A stretch of DNA of 64,000 bases from Acrocarpospora phusangensis (GCF_016862995.1 NZ_BOOA01000003.1:157166-221165), one strand, 5' to 3'. Counted from the stretch's first letter, positions 8,470 through 17,264 are shown. A program made the numbers and translations. The notes: generated from the letters alone by a model not told the origin.

Positions 8470-9159
8470 ATGGGCGCACACCGGATTCTGGCGGTGGACG
8501 ACGACCCGGCGATCCTGCGCGTGCTCCGGCGCGGTCTCACCCTGGAAGGTTTCACGGTGGAGGCGGCCGGCAGCGGCCATAACGCGGTGGAGATCGCCGA
8601 TCGGGTCGACGCCATCGTCCTGGATGTCTCGATGCCCGGCATGTCGGGCATCGAGGTGTGCGCCGAACTGCGCCGCCGCGGTTCCGAGGTGCCGATCCTG
8701 ATGTTGTCGGCGCTGGACGAGGTGGCCGACCGGGTGGCCGGTCTGACGGCTGGAGCCGACGACTACATGGTCAAACCGTTCGACCTGGTCGAGCTGGCGC
8801 TGCGGCTGCGGGCCCTGCTGCGCCGGTCCGGCGCGGCGGGGCCCGGGATCGCGGGGGCCGTCCGGGTCGGCGATCTGGTCCTGGACACGGCCGGCAGGAA
8901 CGCCGTTGTGGGCGGCCGGCAGCTGGCTCTGACCAGGCGCGAGTTCGACCTGCTCGAGGTGCTGGCCATCAACGCCGGCATCGTGCTGTCCCGCGAGGTT
9001 CTGCTGGAACGTGTCTGGGGGTACGACTTCGCGGTCACCCACAACGCCGTCGAGACCTTCATCGGCTACCTGCGCCGGAAACTGGAGGCCGGGGGTGAGC
9101 CGCGCGTCCTGGAGACGGTCAGGGGAGTCGGTTACGTCCTGCGGAGCCGTCCGTCATGA
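8470..9159 (+). CDS. OmpR/PhoB-type response regulator
   Basis: 229 residues. The receiver domain has the acidic pair VDDDP near residue 10, the phosphoacceptor Asp52 in LDVSMPG, and the conserved Lys in VKPFD near 103. The winged-helix output domain (LTRREFDLLEVLAINAG, then VWGYDF and VRGVGYVLR) binds DNA. ATG 8470 follows a strong GGAGGAGG site; an upstream ATG at 8440 would include that site as coding and is less likely. The sensor kinase gene overlaps by 4 bases (ATGA), so the pair is cotranslated. The stimulus is unknown. Confidence 0.95.
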   Translation: MGAHRILAVDDDPAILRVLRRGLTLEGFTVEAAGSGHNAVEIADRVDAIVLDVSMPGMSGIEVCAELRRRGSEVPILMLSALDEVADRVAGLTAGADDYMVKPFDLVELALRLRALLRRSGAAGPGIAGAVRVGDLVLDTAGRNAVVGGRQLALTRREFDLLEVLAINAGIVLSREVLLERVWGYDFAVTHNAVETFIGYLRRKLEAGGEPRVLETVRGVGYVLRSRPS

Positions 9160-10574
9160 GGTTGTCGACCCGGTTCGCGCTGTGTGTGGCGGTGGTGGTT
9201 CCGCTGCTGGTCGGGCTGTCCGGCCTGCTGGTCGTCCGGCTGGCGGCCGACGATCTCCGGTCCGTACGCGATCTGCGGCTGACCCAGCGGGTGCAGTCGC
9301 TCAAACCGCTCGCTGTGACGTACGCCCAGCGTGAGGCGCTGCCCGCGAGCCGGAGCCGGCTGGCGAGGATTCGTGTCCAGGCGACTCAGACCGGCCAGAC
9401 GACGGAGGGTGTCTACGTGGCGCCCGCCAGGGGTGAGCCGCTGGTGATGGGCACCGTCCCGGCGGCCCTGCCTCCGGCGGCGGACGGGCCCGCGACCTCG
9501 GCGGACGGCGTCTGGCGCTACGCGAGCGGTTCGCTGGGAGCCAGGGGGCGGGTCTGGGTCTTCGAGCGGGAGGCCCCGCTGGCGGGTCAGATCTCGGGGA
9601 TGTACTACCGGCATCTGATCGTGACGCTGGTCGCTCTCGTGGTCGGCGCGGTGGCGGGCCTGCTCCTCGGGCGGTACGCGTTGCGCCCGCTCACCCGGCT
9701 GACGAAGGACGCCGCGCTCGTGGACGTACGCGCCGGGGAAGGGCGGCTGACCCGGCGTTCGCGCGTGCCGGAGATCGACGAGCTGGCGGGGCTGGTCAAC
9801 GGCCTCCTCGACCGCCGCGACGAGGCCGTGCACCGGACCGGTGACGCGCTGGAGACGGCCCGGGCGTTCGCCGCGACGGCCGCGCACGAACTGCGCACCC
9901 CGCTGACGAGCATGGGCGCCAACATCGCCCTGCTGGGCTATCCGAACCTGCCGCCGGAGGACCGCGTGGAGGTCATCCGCGACCTGGCCGGCGAGCAGGC
10001 CCGGGTGGAACGCCTGATCACGATGCTGCGGCAGCTGGCCAGGGGCGAGCTGATGGAACCCGACTCCCTGAAGGACGTCGATCTGGCTGGACTGAGCGGC
10101 GTGGCCGTGGACGAGGCCGTCCGCCGCCACCCGCACGCGCGGATCGTCGCCCACCTGCCCGACGAGGCGATGGTCCGCGGCTGGGCCGAGGGCCTGCGCA
10201 TGATCGTCGACAATCTGCTGGACAACGCGGCCGTGCACGGGGTCGGGCCGCGGGGGACCGTACGCATCGACCTGACGGTGAGGGTGGAGGGCACCTTCGC
10301 CCTGCTGCGGGTGGCCGACGACGGGCCCGGCATGCCGGTGGAGCTCCACCAGGAGGCGTTCAACCGTTTCAGCCGCCGGGCCGGCAGTCCCGGATCGGGC
10401 CTCGGCCTGACCCTGATCCACCAGCAGGTCGTCCTGCACGGCGGCCGGGTGGAGATCGAACCTTCGCCTCGCCCTGGGATGGGTCTGTCGGTGTTGGTCC
10501 AGTTGCCCATCGCCTGGCGGCCGGACGGTCCCAGCGACGGCCTGTCCTGGCTGTCGGTGCACCAGAAGCCCTAG
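9156..10574 (+). CDS. Sensor histidine kinase
   Basis: 472 residues. Two membrane helices (about 8-28 and 152-174) flank an extracytoplasmic sensor region of about 120 residues. A HAMP linker follows (LGRYALRPLTRLTKDAALVD), then the HisKA box AAHELRTPLTSM with the phosphorylated His at about residue 245, the N-box IVDNLLDNAAVHG, and the ATP-binding DDGPGMP and GSGLGLTLI motifs. It should autophosphorylate and pass phosphate to the upstream regulator, whose stop codon overlaps its start. The sensor domain resembles nothing I can name. Confidence 0.94.
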   Translation: MRLSTRFALCVAVVVPLLVGLSGLLVVRLAADDLRSVRDLRLTQRVQSLKPLAVTYAQREALPASRSRLARIRVQATQTGQTTEGVYVAPARGEPLVMGTVPAALPPAADGPATSADGVWRYASGSLGARGRVWVFEREAPLAGQISGMYYRHLIVTLVALVVGAVAGLLLGRYALRPLTRLTKDAALVDVRAGEGRLTRRSRVPEIDELAGLVNGLLDRRDEAVHRTGDALETARAFAATAAHELRTPLTSMGANIALLGYPNLPPEDRVEVIRDLAGEQARVERLITMLRQLARGELMEPDSLKDVDLAGLSGVAVDEAVRRHPHARIVAHLPDEAMVRGWAEGLRMIVDNLLDNAAVHGVGPRGTVRIDLTVRVEGTFALLRVADDGPGMPVELHQEAFNRFSRRAGSPGSGLGLTLIHQQVVLHGGRVEIEPSPRPGMGLSVLVQLPIAWRPDGPSDGLSWLSVHQKP

Positions 10575-10631
10575 GAAAGGGTCTGGTGTTCCCGTGTTCG
10601 GTCGAGTCGATCAGCCGGTGGCGCTGGAGGG

Positions 10632-10760
10632 CTAGTCGAGGCAGCTCAGAGCCGCGTCGGCGATGCTCATCAGGTACGCCCGGTCGGTGTTGATCGCGCC
10701 CATGACGCGAAGCGGGGCCGAAAGTATGATCTTCCCGTTCGGGAACCTACTTTCGACCGA
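10632..10760 (-). pseudogene. Possible C-terminal remnant of a lost gene
   Basis: A minus-strand reading frame ends in TAG at 10632-10634 after a segment including GAINTDRAYLMSIADAALSCLD. Its codons have the strongly GC-rich third positions of real genes here. There is no plausible start or ribosome site, and the frame runs backwards through a palindromic element into the divergent DUF418 gene. It may be the end of a decayed gene. I recognise no family, and chance cannot be excluded. Confidence 0.3.
10719..10755. promoter_or_regulatory. Nested palindrome upstream of the DUF418 gene
   Basis: An outer inverted repeat, CGAAAGTA (10719-10726) with TACTTTCG (10748-10755), encloses a perfect inner one, TTCCCG-TT-CGGGAA (10732-10745). 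It ends 42 bases before the DUF418 start. It could be an operator for one or two dimers, or a hairpin in the leader RNA. No regulator for it is evident nearby. Confidence 0.5.
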
Positions 10761-10797
10761 TACGGCATCGAAATGGGGCCTCGCAGAATGAGGGACC

Positions 10798-11829
10798 ATG
10801 CCCCCTGAGATGAAACGACCTCGTATCGACGCGCTTGACGTGCTGCGGGGGTTCGCGCTGTGCGGGATTCTGCTGGCCAACGTCAAGCCGATCGCCCACA
10901 TGGTCTATGCCGGACAGGTCACGGAGCCCATGGTGGCGGCGGGTGAGGGCGGGGACTGGCTGGGGTTGGGACTCTTCGTCGACCAGCGGTTCTTCCCGAT
11001 CTTCTCGTTGCTGTTCGGCATCGGCTTCTCGCTGCTGCTGGAGTCGGCGGAGCGGAAGGTCGCGCGCCCGCGGGTGCTCTTGCTGCGTCGGCTCCTGGTG
11101 CTGCTCGCCATCGGCCTGGCGCACATGTTCCTGCTGTGGCGGGGCGACATCCTGAGCATCTACGCCGTCGTCGGGCTGGTGGTGCTGCTGCCTTCGACCT
11201 GGCTGCCGCGCCAGGCCGTCGCGGTGCTCGCCGCCGTCCTCATCGCGACGCCTCTGGTCCTCGGTAGCAACGGCGTGCCGCTGGTGCCCGGATTGTTCCT
11301 GCTGGGTTCGGCGCTCACTCGGTACGGCGTGATCGATCGGATCGAGAGTTCTGTCCGCGTCCCGGCCGTCCTGGGTCTGGGCTTCGCGGTGTGCGCGGTG
11401 CCGGCTGTGTGGTTGCAGGTTCGAGGGACGGCCGTCGCCACCTGGTTCGGCCTCGCCGGGCTGCTGATGGCGGGCACGTACGTGTGTGCTCTGCTGCTTC
11501 TGCTCAGGACGCCGCTTCGCTCGGCGCTGCGATCGGTATTCGCGCCGCTGGGCCGGATGGCGCTGACCAACTACCTGTCCGCAACGCTGCCCGTCCTGCT
11601 GGCCGCCCGCCTGATCGGCAGCCCACCGGAGCACTGGTCCTCCACGACGGTGGTCCTGATCTCCGCGGCCATCCTCGTCCCCCAGTGGCTGATCTCCACG
11701 CTCTGGCTGCGCCGCTACCGCCAAGGCCCGCTCGAGTGGCTCTGGCGGTGGGCCACCTGGGCCAGCCGTCCGCCCCTGCGCCGAATCCCCGTCCCGCGCG
11801 CGGAACCCGCGTCCTCCGCCGGGCGTTAG
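10798..11829 (+). CDS. DUF418-family membrane protein
   Basis: 343 residues. The start [21 protein letters not shown] is the standard opening of DUF418 (YeiB-like) proteins, and the C-terminal half carries the DUF418 core ([18 protein letters not shown], then the PLEWLWR ending). About eight to nine membrane helices are predicted. The fold is related to acyltransferase-3-type membrane proteins, but no biochemical role is established. ATG 10798 has GAGGG just upstream; ATG 10810 is an alternative. The Spo0M-like gene follows after 37 bases. Confidence 0.9.
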   Translation: MPPEMKRPRIDALDVLRGFALCGILLANVKPIAHMVYAGQVTEPMVAAGEGGDWLGLGLFVDQRFFPIFSLLFGIGFSLLLESAERKVARPRVLLLRRLLVLLAIGLAHMFLLWRGDILSIYAVVGLVVLLPSTWLPRQAVAVLAAVLIATPLVLGSNGVPLVPGLFLLGSALTRYGVIDRIESSVRVPAVLGLGFAVCAVPAVWLQVRGTAVATWFGLAGLLMAGTYVCALLLLLRTPLRSALRSVFAPLGRMALTNYLSATLPVLLAARLIGSPPEHWSSTTVVLISAAILVPQWLISTLWLRRYRQGPLEWLWRWATWASRPPLRRIPVPRAEPASSAGR

Positions 11830-11866
11830 CGATGCGGCAGATTCCTTCGACAGGGAGAAACAGACC

Positions 11867-12793
11867 GTGGTCTTCAAACGCTTGCTGGGTGCCTTCGGAG
11901 TCGGCGCGCCCTCGGTGGACACCGTGCTGTCCGTCGCACGCGTCCAGCCCGGCCAGACACTCGCGGGGCAGGTGCGGCTTTCCGGCGGCGACTTCGACGC
12001 CGAGATCGAGCACGTCACCCTGCATCTGGTGGCCCGGATCGAGATCGAGCACGGCGACGGCGAGCACGCCGGAGTGCGGGAGTTCTTCAGCGTCCGCGTG
12101 AGCGGTCCGTTCACGCTGGCCAGCGGCGAGCAGCGCGCCCTCGACTTCCAGATCCCGGTGCCGTGGGAGACCCCGGTCAGCCAGATCGGCGGGCAGCCGC
12201 TGAGGGGGATGGCCGTCGGCGTCAGCACCGAGCTGGCCATCGCCAAGGCCGTCGACAAGGGCGATCTGGACATGATCGCGGTCGAGCCGCTGCCGTCGCA
12301 GTTGCGGGTGCTGCAGGCGCTGCTGGATCTGGGCTTCCAGTTCAAGTCCGCGGATCTGGAGGCGGGCCACGTCTACGGCGTCCACCAGGACCTGCCCTTC
12401 TACCAGGAGATCGAGTTCCGCCCGTCGCCCCGGTACTCGGGTCTCGTCGGCGAACTCGAACTCACCTTCATCGCCGGCCCGCACTCGCTCGACGTGATCC
12501 TGGAGGCCGACAAGGGCGCCGGGCGGTTCTCCGGTGACGCCATCGGCCGGTTCCAGCTCAGCCACGACGACGCTCTGCGTACCGACTGGCCGGCCGAACT
12601 CGACCGCTGGCTCTCCAGCCTCGCCCAGTACGGCAACGCCCACTACGGGCACCACGGTCACCACGGTCACCACGGGTCTGGGTTGGGTGGTGCGGTCGCG
12701 GCCGGTGCCGCCGGATTCGTCGGTGGCATGGTCGTGGGTGAAGTCCTTGAGGAGGTCTTCGAAGGAGACGAGGACGAAGGCGGCGACTGGTAG
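11867..12793 (+). CDS. Spo0M-like sporulation-control protein
   Basis: 308 residues from GTG 11867, with GGGAGAAA a few bases upstream. The arrestin-like beta-sandwich of Spo0M begins VFKRLLGAFGVGAPSVDTVL, followed by the family's GQVRLSGGDFDAEIEHVTL and FQIPVPWETPVSQI segments. Residues about 258-270 hold a HYGHHGHHGHHG tract that could bind metal. A Gly/Ala-rich stretch and acidic tail (EVFEGDEDEGGDW) follow. Spo0M proteins are soluble and influence sporulation or envelope processes in Bacillus and actinobacteria. A strong terminator hairpin follows. Confidence 0.9.
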   Translation: MVFKRLLGAFGVGAPSVDTVLSVARVQPGQTLAGQVRLSGGDFDAEIEHVTLHLVARIEIEHGDGEHAGVREFFSVRVSGPFTLASGEQRALDFQIPVPWETPVSQIGGQPLRGMAVGVSTELAIAKAVDKGDLDMIAVEPLPSQLRVLQALLDLGFQFKSADLEAGHVYGVHQDLPFYQEIEFRPSPRYSGLVGELELTFIAGPHSLDVILEADKGAGRFSGDAIGRFQLSHDDALRTDWPAELDRWLSSLAQYGNAHYGHHGHHGHHGSGLGGAVAAGAAGFVGGMVVGEVLEEVFEGDEDEGGDW

Positions 12794-12803
12794 CCGTCTT
12801 CGA

Positions 12804-12838
12804 CCGGTAGGACAGCAGTCGATTTGCTGTCCTACCGG
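12804..12838 (+). terminator. Rho-independent-type terminator after the Spo0M-like gene
   Basis: A perfect 14-base stem, CCGGTAGGACAGCA (12804-12817) with its complement (12825-12838), has a 7-base loop and is followed by GTTTC. It starts 10 bases after the stop codon. It may also stop transcription arriving from the right, because the next gene is convergent. Confidence 0.85.
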
Positions 12839-12863
12839 GTTTCTCCGAATATCGGAATGGCCG

Positions 12864-12926
12864 GGGTTCTCGCCGTTATCCGGCGCCGTTAGCGTAGGTG
12901 ACGCTTCTCGCCGTACCGGCGCCAAG
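12864..12926 (-). repeat. Dispersed 63-base intergenic repeat, copy A
   Basis: The reverse complement of this stretch matches 28396-28458 at 58 of 63 positions. Both copies are intergenic and lie just beyond a terminator hairpin. Each contains GGCGCCGG and two GGCGAGAA blocks. It is an inverted dispersed repeat of unknown role. Confidence 0.8.
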
Positions 12927-12980
12927 TTGGGTTGGCGGCCAGGTGGGCCTGTTTTGTTGGCGGCTTGATTCTGAGCAGTT

Positions 12981-13460
12981 TCAGTGGCCTGTTCCGGTCC
13001 ATGCCCATGTGCGTGGGTTGAAGAACGACCAGACTCCCGTACAGGCCATACGCAGGTCCAGGGTGTTGTCGTAGCCGTATTCGGTTCGCACCGTCCACTT
13101 ATAGTATTCGGTGCTGCCAGGGCAATCTCCGGAGTGGTACCTGATGCCGGCTTCGATGTGCTGCCACATCGATGGTTCGACGGTCGTCCTGCCGTTGAAC
13201 ATGCGGCTGGTCGCCTGCTCCGTCGCCGGTCCGTAATCGCCGTCGATGAATTCGTACGGGAGGGCCAGCGCGTTGACGGCGATGGCCTGCCAGAGCCTGA
13301 CCACATTGCCCACCCGGACACAGGAAGGATCCGTACGGCAGAGGCGATGGTTGTCGCCCCAGCCCCACGTGACGGAATCCGCCGATGCCGGAGTCGGGAA
13401 GACGAACAGCAACGCGAGCCCCAATGTCAGGGCGCTGAGGATTCGCATGACTTTGCGCAT
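12981..13460 (-). CDS. Secreted protein with peptidoglycan-binding-like domain
   Basis: 159 residues. A signal peptide spans about residues 1-28, with the cleavage region PTPASA. The segment GNVVRLWQAIAVNA followed by DGDYGPATEQATSRM is the usual layout of PG_binding_1 repeats (helix, then DGxFGPxT). Four cysteines in the mature protein suggest two disulfides. It would act outside the membrane, probably on the cell wall, with no catalytic domain attached. GAGAGGGTGAG lies before the ATG at 13460; an in-frame ATG at 13448 is the alternative. Confidence 0.75.
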   Translation of the reverse strand: MRKVMRILSALTLGLALLFVFPTPASADSVTWGWGDNHRLCRTDPSCVRVGNVVRLWQAIAVNALALPYEFIDGDYGPATEQATSRMFNGRTTVEPSMWQHIEAGIRYHSGDCPGSTEYYKWTVRTEYGYDNTLDLRMACTGVWSFFNPRTWAWTGTGH

Positions 13461-13629
13461 GGGCTCACCCTCTCGATATGACCGGGTCTGGTTCCGCCAG
13501 GGCGTGATCGGAATGCCAAATCCCGTGTAGCCGACCTCTGCCGGCCACTCTGTCGATAACGAGAGTCACATTGTCCGATATATTTCCCGTACAACGCAGA
13601 ACGTAATACGGTCATCACGGAACGTTCGG

Positions 13630-14865
13630 CTACGACTGCGGGGCGGTCACCTGGGGGCCGTGGCCTGGGGCGACGGAACCTTGGAGGACCAGGGCGGCGC
13701 CGCCGATGGCGGCGGAGTCGCGGGGGTTGCTCGACAGGTCCACCTGGATCTTGTGGATATCGCGGGAGAAGGCCCGTTTCGCGAGGTGCCGGCGGATCTC
13801 GCTGACGTACAGGGAACCGGCGATGGCGAAGCCCGGCCCGGCGAGCACGAGGGTGTCGAGGTCCCAGAGGTTGGCGAGGGTGAGGGCGCCGTCGGCGAGC
13901 AGGAGGGCGGATTCGTCGATGAGGGCGCGGGCCTGGCCGTCGCCGTAGATGGCCGCCCGGGCGAGGACGTCGAAGGCGCGCGCGTCCGGGTCGTCCGGGC
14001 GGATGCGCAGGCGGTCGGCCAGGCCGGGGATGGTGCGGGCGCGGCCGACCAGGGCGGCGGGCGCGGCGTACAGTTCGAGGCAGCCGCGGTTGCCGCAGCG
14101 GCAGGGGGCGCCGTCGCGGACCACCGAGACGTGGCCGATCTCGCCCGCGTTGGAGCTGGCGCCGCGGTGGAGCGCGCCGTCGAGGACGACTCCGGAGCCG
14201 ATGCCCGAGTTCATGTACAGGCAGCCGAAGGTGCGCTCCCGCGAGACCTGCCGTCCCCAGAACTCGCCGACGGCGGCGGCCGCGGCGTCGCTGTCGATGA
14301 GCACGGGAACGCCAAGCTCGGCGGTGAGGGCCTGGCCGAGGTCGAGGCCGGCCCACCGTTCGAGTCCGGGCAGCGCGAGGAACCTGCCCCGGGCCACGTC
14401 CACCGGGCCGGGGGCGACGACGGCCAGACCGGCCACGCTCTGCGCCGCCAGGCCGAGCCCCTGCGTGACGTCGCGGTAGAGCCCGGCCAGTTGGGCGACG
14501 ACGTCGTCCGGGTCCTCGGCGGGCGGTGCGGAGACGAGTTCGCGGCCGACCGTGCCGCCGCGGGTGTCGGTCACGACGCAGGTGAGTGTGTCGGCTCCGA
14601 CGCGGATTCCGACGCCGTATGCTGAGCGGGAGTTGATCACGAGCAGGGTCCGGGGCTTGCCACCGGTCGCGACCGTGTCACCGGTCTCCCGCACGACGCC
14701 GTCGTCGAGCAGCCGGCGGACGATGTTGGAGATCGTCGGCTGGGTCAGCCCGGTCGCCTCCACGAGCTCCACCCGGCTGATCGGCCCCGAGGACCGGATC
14801 AGATCGACGACGAGCGCACGGCTCCCGGGCCCCGCGACCGTGGACTCTCGTCGGGCCACGCTCAA
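13630..14865 (-). CDS. ROK-family transcriptional repressor
   Basis: 411 residues from TTG 14865 (GTG at 14859 is possible). An N-terminal winged HTH (residues about 15-70, including ISRVELVEATGLTQPTISNIVRRL) precedes a ROK sugar-kinase-like domain. The ROK zinc motif appears as CRCGNRGCLELYA near residue 255, and the ATP/sugar region includes NSGIGSGVVLDG. Such NagC/Mlc/XylR-type proteins repress sugar genes until the sugar binds. It is divergent from the LacI-like sensor and the importer/glycosidase operon, its likely target. The palindrome at 15808-15820 is a candidate site. Confidence 0.93.
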   Translation of the reverse strand: MSVARRESTVAGPGSRALVVDLIRSSGPISRVELVEATGLTQPTISNIVRRLLDDGVVRETGDTVATGGKPRTLLVINSRSAYGVGIRVGADTLTCVVTDTRGGTVGRELVSAPPAEDPDDVVAQLAGLYRDVTQGLGLAAQSVAGLAVVAPGPVDVARGRFLALPGLERWAGLDLGQALTAELGVPVLIDSDAAAAAVGEFWGRQVSRERTFGCLYMNSGIGSGVVLDGALHRGASSNAGEIGHVSVVRDGAPCRCGNRGCLELYAAPAALVGRARTIPGLADRLRIRPDDPDARAFDVLARAAIYGDGQARALIDESALLLADGALTLANLWDLDTLVLAGPGFAIAGSLYVSEIRRHLAKRAFSRDIHKIQVDLSSNPRDSAAIGGAALVLQGSVAPGHGPQVTAPQS

Positions 14866-14942
14866 ACCGCCTCTCGCCCCCGCCGTGGGTACGGCACCAC
14901 TACGTTACGGGGCACGAGGTTAGTTCACGAGGGAGGGCACCG

Positions 14943-15806
14943 ATGGTCGCGGTATCGACGGGCACGGCGACATGCCTGCGGGCGGGCACGCCGGTGGGGC
15001 TCGCCCTCGTACGCGACGCCGAGGTGCTCGGGGCGGAGCCGTTCTTCCACGAGTTCATCGCGGGCATGGAACGCGTCCTCGTCCCGCTGGGCGTGCCGGT
15101 CCTCCTCCAGGTGGTCGCGACCGTACGGCAGGCGAGCGACCGCATGCGCGCCTGGGCGGCGGAAGGCCAGGTGCAGGGCATGATCCTGATCGACCTGCTG
15201 CCCGGCGACGAGCGGGTGGCGCTGGTCCGCGACCTGGGCATGCCGACCGTGGTCATCGGCGACCCGGTCACGGCCGGCGGGCTGCCGACGGTGTGGACGC
15301 AGGACGAGGTGGCCATGCGCGACGTCGTGGCCGCGCTGGTCGCGGGCGGTCACCAGCATCTCGGCCATGTCGCGGGACCTGCGGAGATGGCCCACACGAT
15401 CATCCGCCGCCGGACGTTCGACGCGGTCGCGGCGGAGCACGGCGTACGGACGACGACGTTCGACGGCGACTACTCGGAGGCGGCCGGGGTGCGTGCCGTG
15501 GCCACCCTGATGGAGATCGAGGACCGGCCGACGGCGCTGGTCTTCGACAACGACGTGATGGCGCTGGGCGCGCTCCACGAGGCGAGCCGCCTGGAGCTGG
15601 CGGTCCCGGCCGACCTCTCCCTGGTGGCGTGGGACGACTCGGCGCTCTGCCAGCTGGCGCAGCCGCCGCTCAGCGCGGTCAGCCATGACGTGCAGGCCTT
15701 GGGGGAGCTGGTGGGCGAGACCCTGGCCGAGGTCCTGTCGGGAGCCGCGCCGCGGGTGATCACGGCCGCGCCGGCGACGCTGGTCGTCCGAGGCTCGAGC
15801 ATTTAA
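14943..15806 (+). CDS. LacI/GalR-type sugar-sensing protein without HTH
   Basis: 287 residues. The whole chain matches the periplasmic-binding-protein-like effector domain of LacI/GalR regulators: GLALVRDAEVLGAEPFFHEFIAG at the start, HLGHVAGP in the hinge side, TALVFDNDVMALGAL, then PADLSLVAWDDSALCQLAQPPLSAV near the end. The N-terminal HTH and hinge helix that bind DNA are absent; only about 15 residues precede the sensor. GAGGGAGGG lies upstream of the ATG, so this is probably the true start. It may be a co-sensor for the divergent ROK repressor or a degenerate regulator. No signal peptide is seen, so it should be cytoplasmic. Confidence 0.85.
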   Translation: MVAVSTGTATCLRAGTPVGLALVRDAEVLGAEPFFHEFIAGMERVLVPLGVPVLLQVVATVRQASDRMRAWAAEGQVQGMILIDLLPGDERVALVRDLGMPTVVIGDPVTAGGLPTVWTQDEVAMRDVVAALVAGGHQHLGHVAGPAEMAHTIIRRRTFDAVAAEHGVRTTTFDGDYSEAAGVRAVATLMEIEDRPTALVFDNDVMALGALHEASRLELAVPADLSLVAWDDSALCQLAQPPLSAVSHDVQALGELVGETLAEVLSGAAPRVITAAPATLVVRGSSI

Positions 15807-15807
15807 T

Positions 15808-15820
15808 AGATTACTAATCT
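15808..15820. promoter_or_regulatory. AT-rich palindromic operator upstream of the sugar operon
   Basis: AGATTACTAATCT has perfect 6-base arms around one central base and lies in an unusually AT-rich stretch. It begins 2 bases after the LacI-like gene's stop and 107 bases before the binding-protein ATG. Its size and composition fit a ROK-family or similar repressor site. TTATTGAC (15824-15831) just after it may include a -35 box, which would place the site at the promoter. Confidence 0.55.
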
Positions 15821-15926
15821 TTCTTATTGACGCCAGGGCTTCCGTCCTGCACGCTGTGGTTCGTACGCCTCAGCAATGTCCTCGCAACCCACCAGTAACC
15901 CCCGGGACACAAGCAAAGGAAGCCCC

Positions 15927-17249
15927 ATGCACCGCACCACGCCACGGGCCGTACGAGCCGTGGCCGCGTTCGCCGTCGGAGCGCTCACCCTCTCCCTCGC
16001 CGCCTGCGGCTCCGATGAACCGGCCGCTCCCGCCGCCACGGCCGGAGCGGCGCAAGGCGGCTCCATCGACGTCGTCACCCGCTGGTCGTCGGGCAACTCG
16101 GCGGCCGCGGCCCAGAAGCGCGTCTTCGACGCGTTCACCGCGGAGACCGGCATAAAGATCAACTCCACCGAGGGTCTCGAAGCCATCGACGACCAGGTGG
16201 AGAACGCCGTGGCGGCGGGCAAGTCGCCCGACCTGGTGATCGTCAACCTGTTCGACAAGACGGTGGGCTGGCTGGAGGCGGGCGTCACCGTCCCCGTCGA
16301 CCAGTACGTCAAGGACTGGGGCCTGGCCGGCAAGATGAAGCCGGAGGCCCTCGACGAGTGGCGGGTCGGCGGCGTCGCCGGCGGCGAACTGCAGGGCCTG
16401 CCGTTCTCCGGGTTCAGCTGGCCGCTCTGGTACAACGACGAACTGCTGGCCAAGGCCGGCGTCACGGCCGTCCCGAAGACCACCGACGAGCTGATCGACG
16501 CGGCCGAGAAGCTGCGCGAAGCCGGGATCGGGCCGGTCACGGTCGGCGGCAACGACTGGAGCGGCCAGAAGCTCTTCTACCAGATCGCGCAGTCGTTCAC
16601 CGACGCCGCGACCATGAAGAAGGTCATGCGGGAAGGCGGCTACTGCGCGACCCCGACCGTCCTCAACGGCATCAAGCTCTTCACCGACCTGCGCGACGCG
16701 AAGGTCTTCGTGGACAACGTCGCCGGTCTCAGCGCCGACGACATGTACGCCTCCTTCTACTCCGGCAAGGCCGCGATCATGTCCGCCGGCTCATGGGCGT
16801 ACACCGAATCGGCGGCCTCCGGCACCGGGATCGAGAAGCACACGACGCTCGGCGGCTTCCCCGTGCCGAGCGGCTCGGCCTACCCCAAGCCGACCGCCTA
16901 CCAGGGCTTCACCGGCGTCGGCTTCATGATCACCAAGCAGGGCGCGCAGCCCGACCGGATCGACAAGGTCCGCCAGCTCGTGACCAAGTTCTACGCCGAG
17001 GCGGCCGTCGGCGACTTCGTCAAGGACGCCAGCATCCTGCCTCCGATCAGCGGCGACTTCGCCTCGTACGCGACCGACCCGCTGCTGGCCAAGTCGCTCG
17101 GCCTCGAAGCCGCCGTCGACTACGCGGTCCTGCCCGACGTCTGGATCGGCTCCGCGTCCGACCCGATCACCCAGGTCCTGACCGGGGCCTACGGCGAGTC
17201 CACCCCGCAGGAGATCTGCGCGGCGCTCGACACCGCCACCAAGGGCTGA
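15927..17249 (+). CDS. ABC sugar-importer substrate-binding lipoprotein
   Basis: 440 residues. The signal sequence ends in the lipobox LAAC (about residues 26-29) and is followed by a Pro/Ala-rich linker, so the protein is anchored outside the membrane. The rest is a family 1 extracellular solute-binding fold (IDVVTRWSSGNSAAAAQKRVFDAFTAETG, LPFSGFSWPLWYNDELLAKAG, GKAAIMSAGSWAY). It captures an oligosaccharide for the two permeases downstream. ATG 15927 has AAGGAAG four bases upstream; an earlier ATG at 15876 would put 17 residues before the signal. A 13-base hairpin follows the gene. Confidence 0.93.
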   Translation: MHRTTPRAVRAVAAFAVGALTLSLAACGSDEPAAPAATAGAAQGGSIDVVTRWSSGNSAAAAQKRVFDAFTAETGIKINSTEGLEAIDDQVENAVAAGKSPDLVIVNLFDKTVGWLEAGVTVPVDQYVKDWGLAGKMKPEALDEWRVGGVAGGELQGLPFSGFSWPLWYNDELLAKAGVTAVPKTTDELIDAAEKLREAGIGPVTVGGNDWSGQKLFYQIAQSFTDAATMKKVMREGGYCATPTVLNGIKLFTDLRDAKVFVDNVAGLSADDMYASFYSGKAAIMSAGSWAYTESAASGTGIEKHTTLGGFPVPSGSAYPKPTAYQGFTGVGFMITKQGAQPDRIDKVRQLVTKFYAEAAVGDFVKDASILPPISGDFASYATDPLLAKSLGLEAAVDYAVLPDVWIGSASDPITQVLTGAYGESTPQEICAALDTATKG

Positions 17250-17264
17250 GACCCCGCTCGCCGA

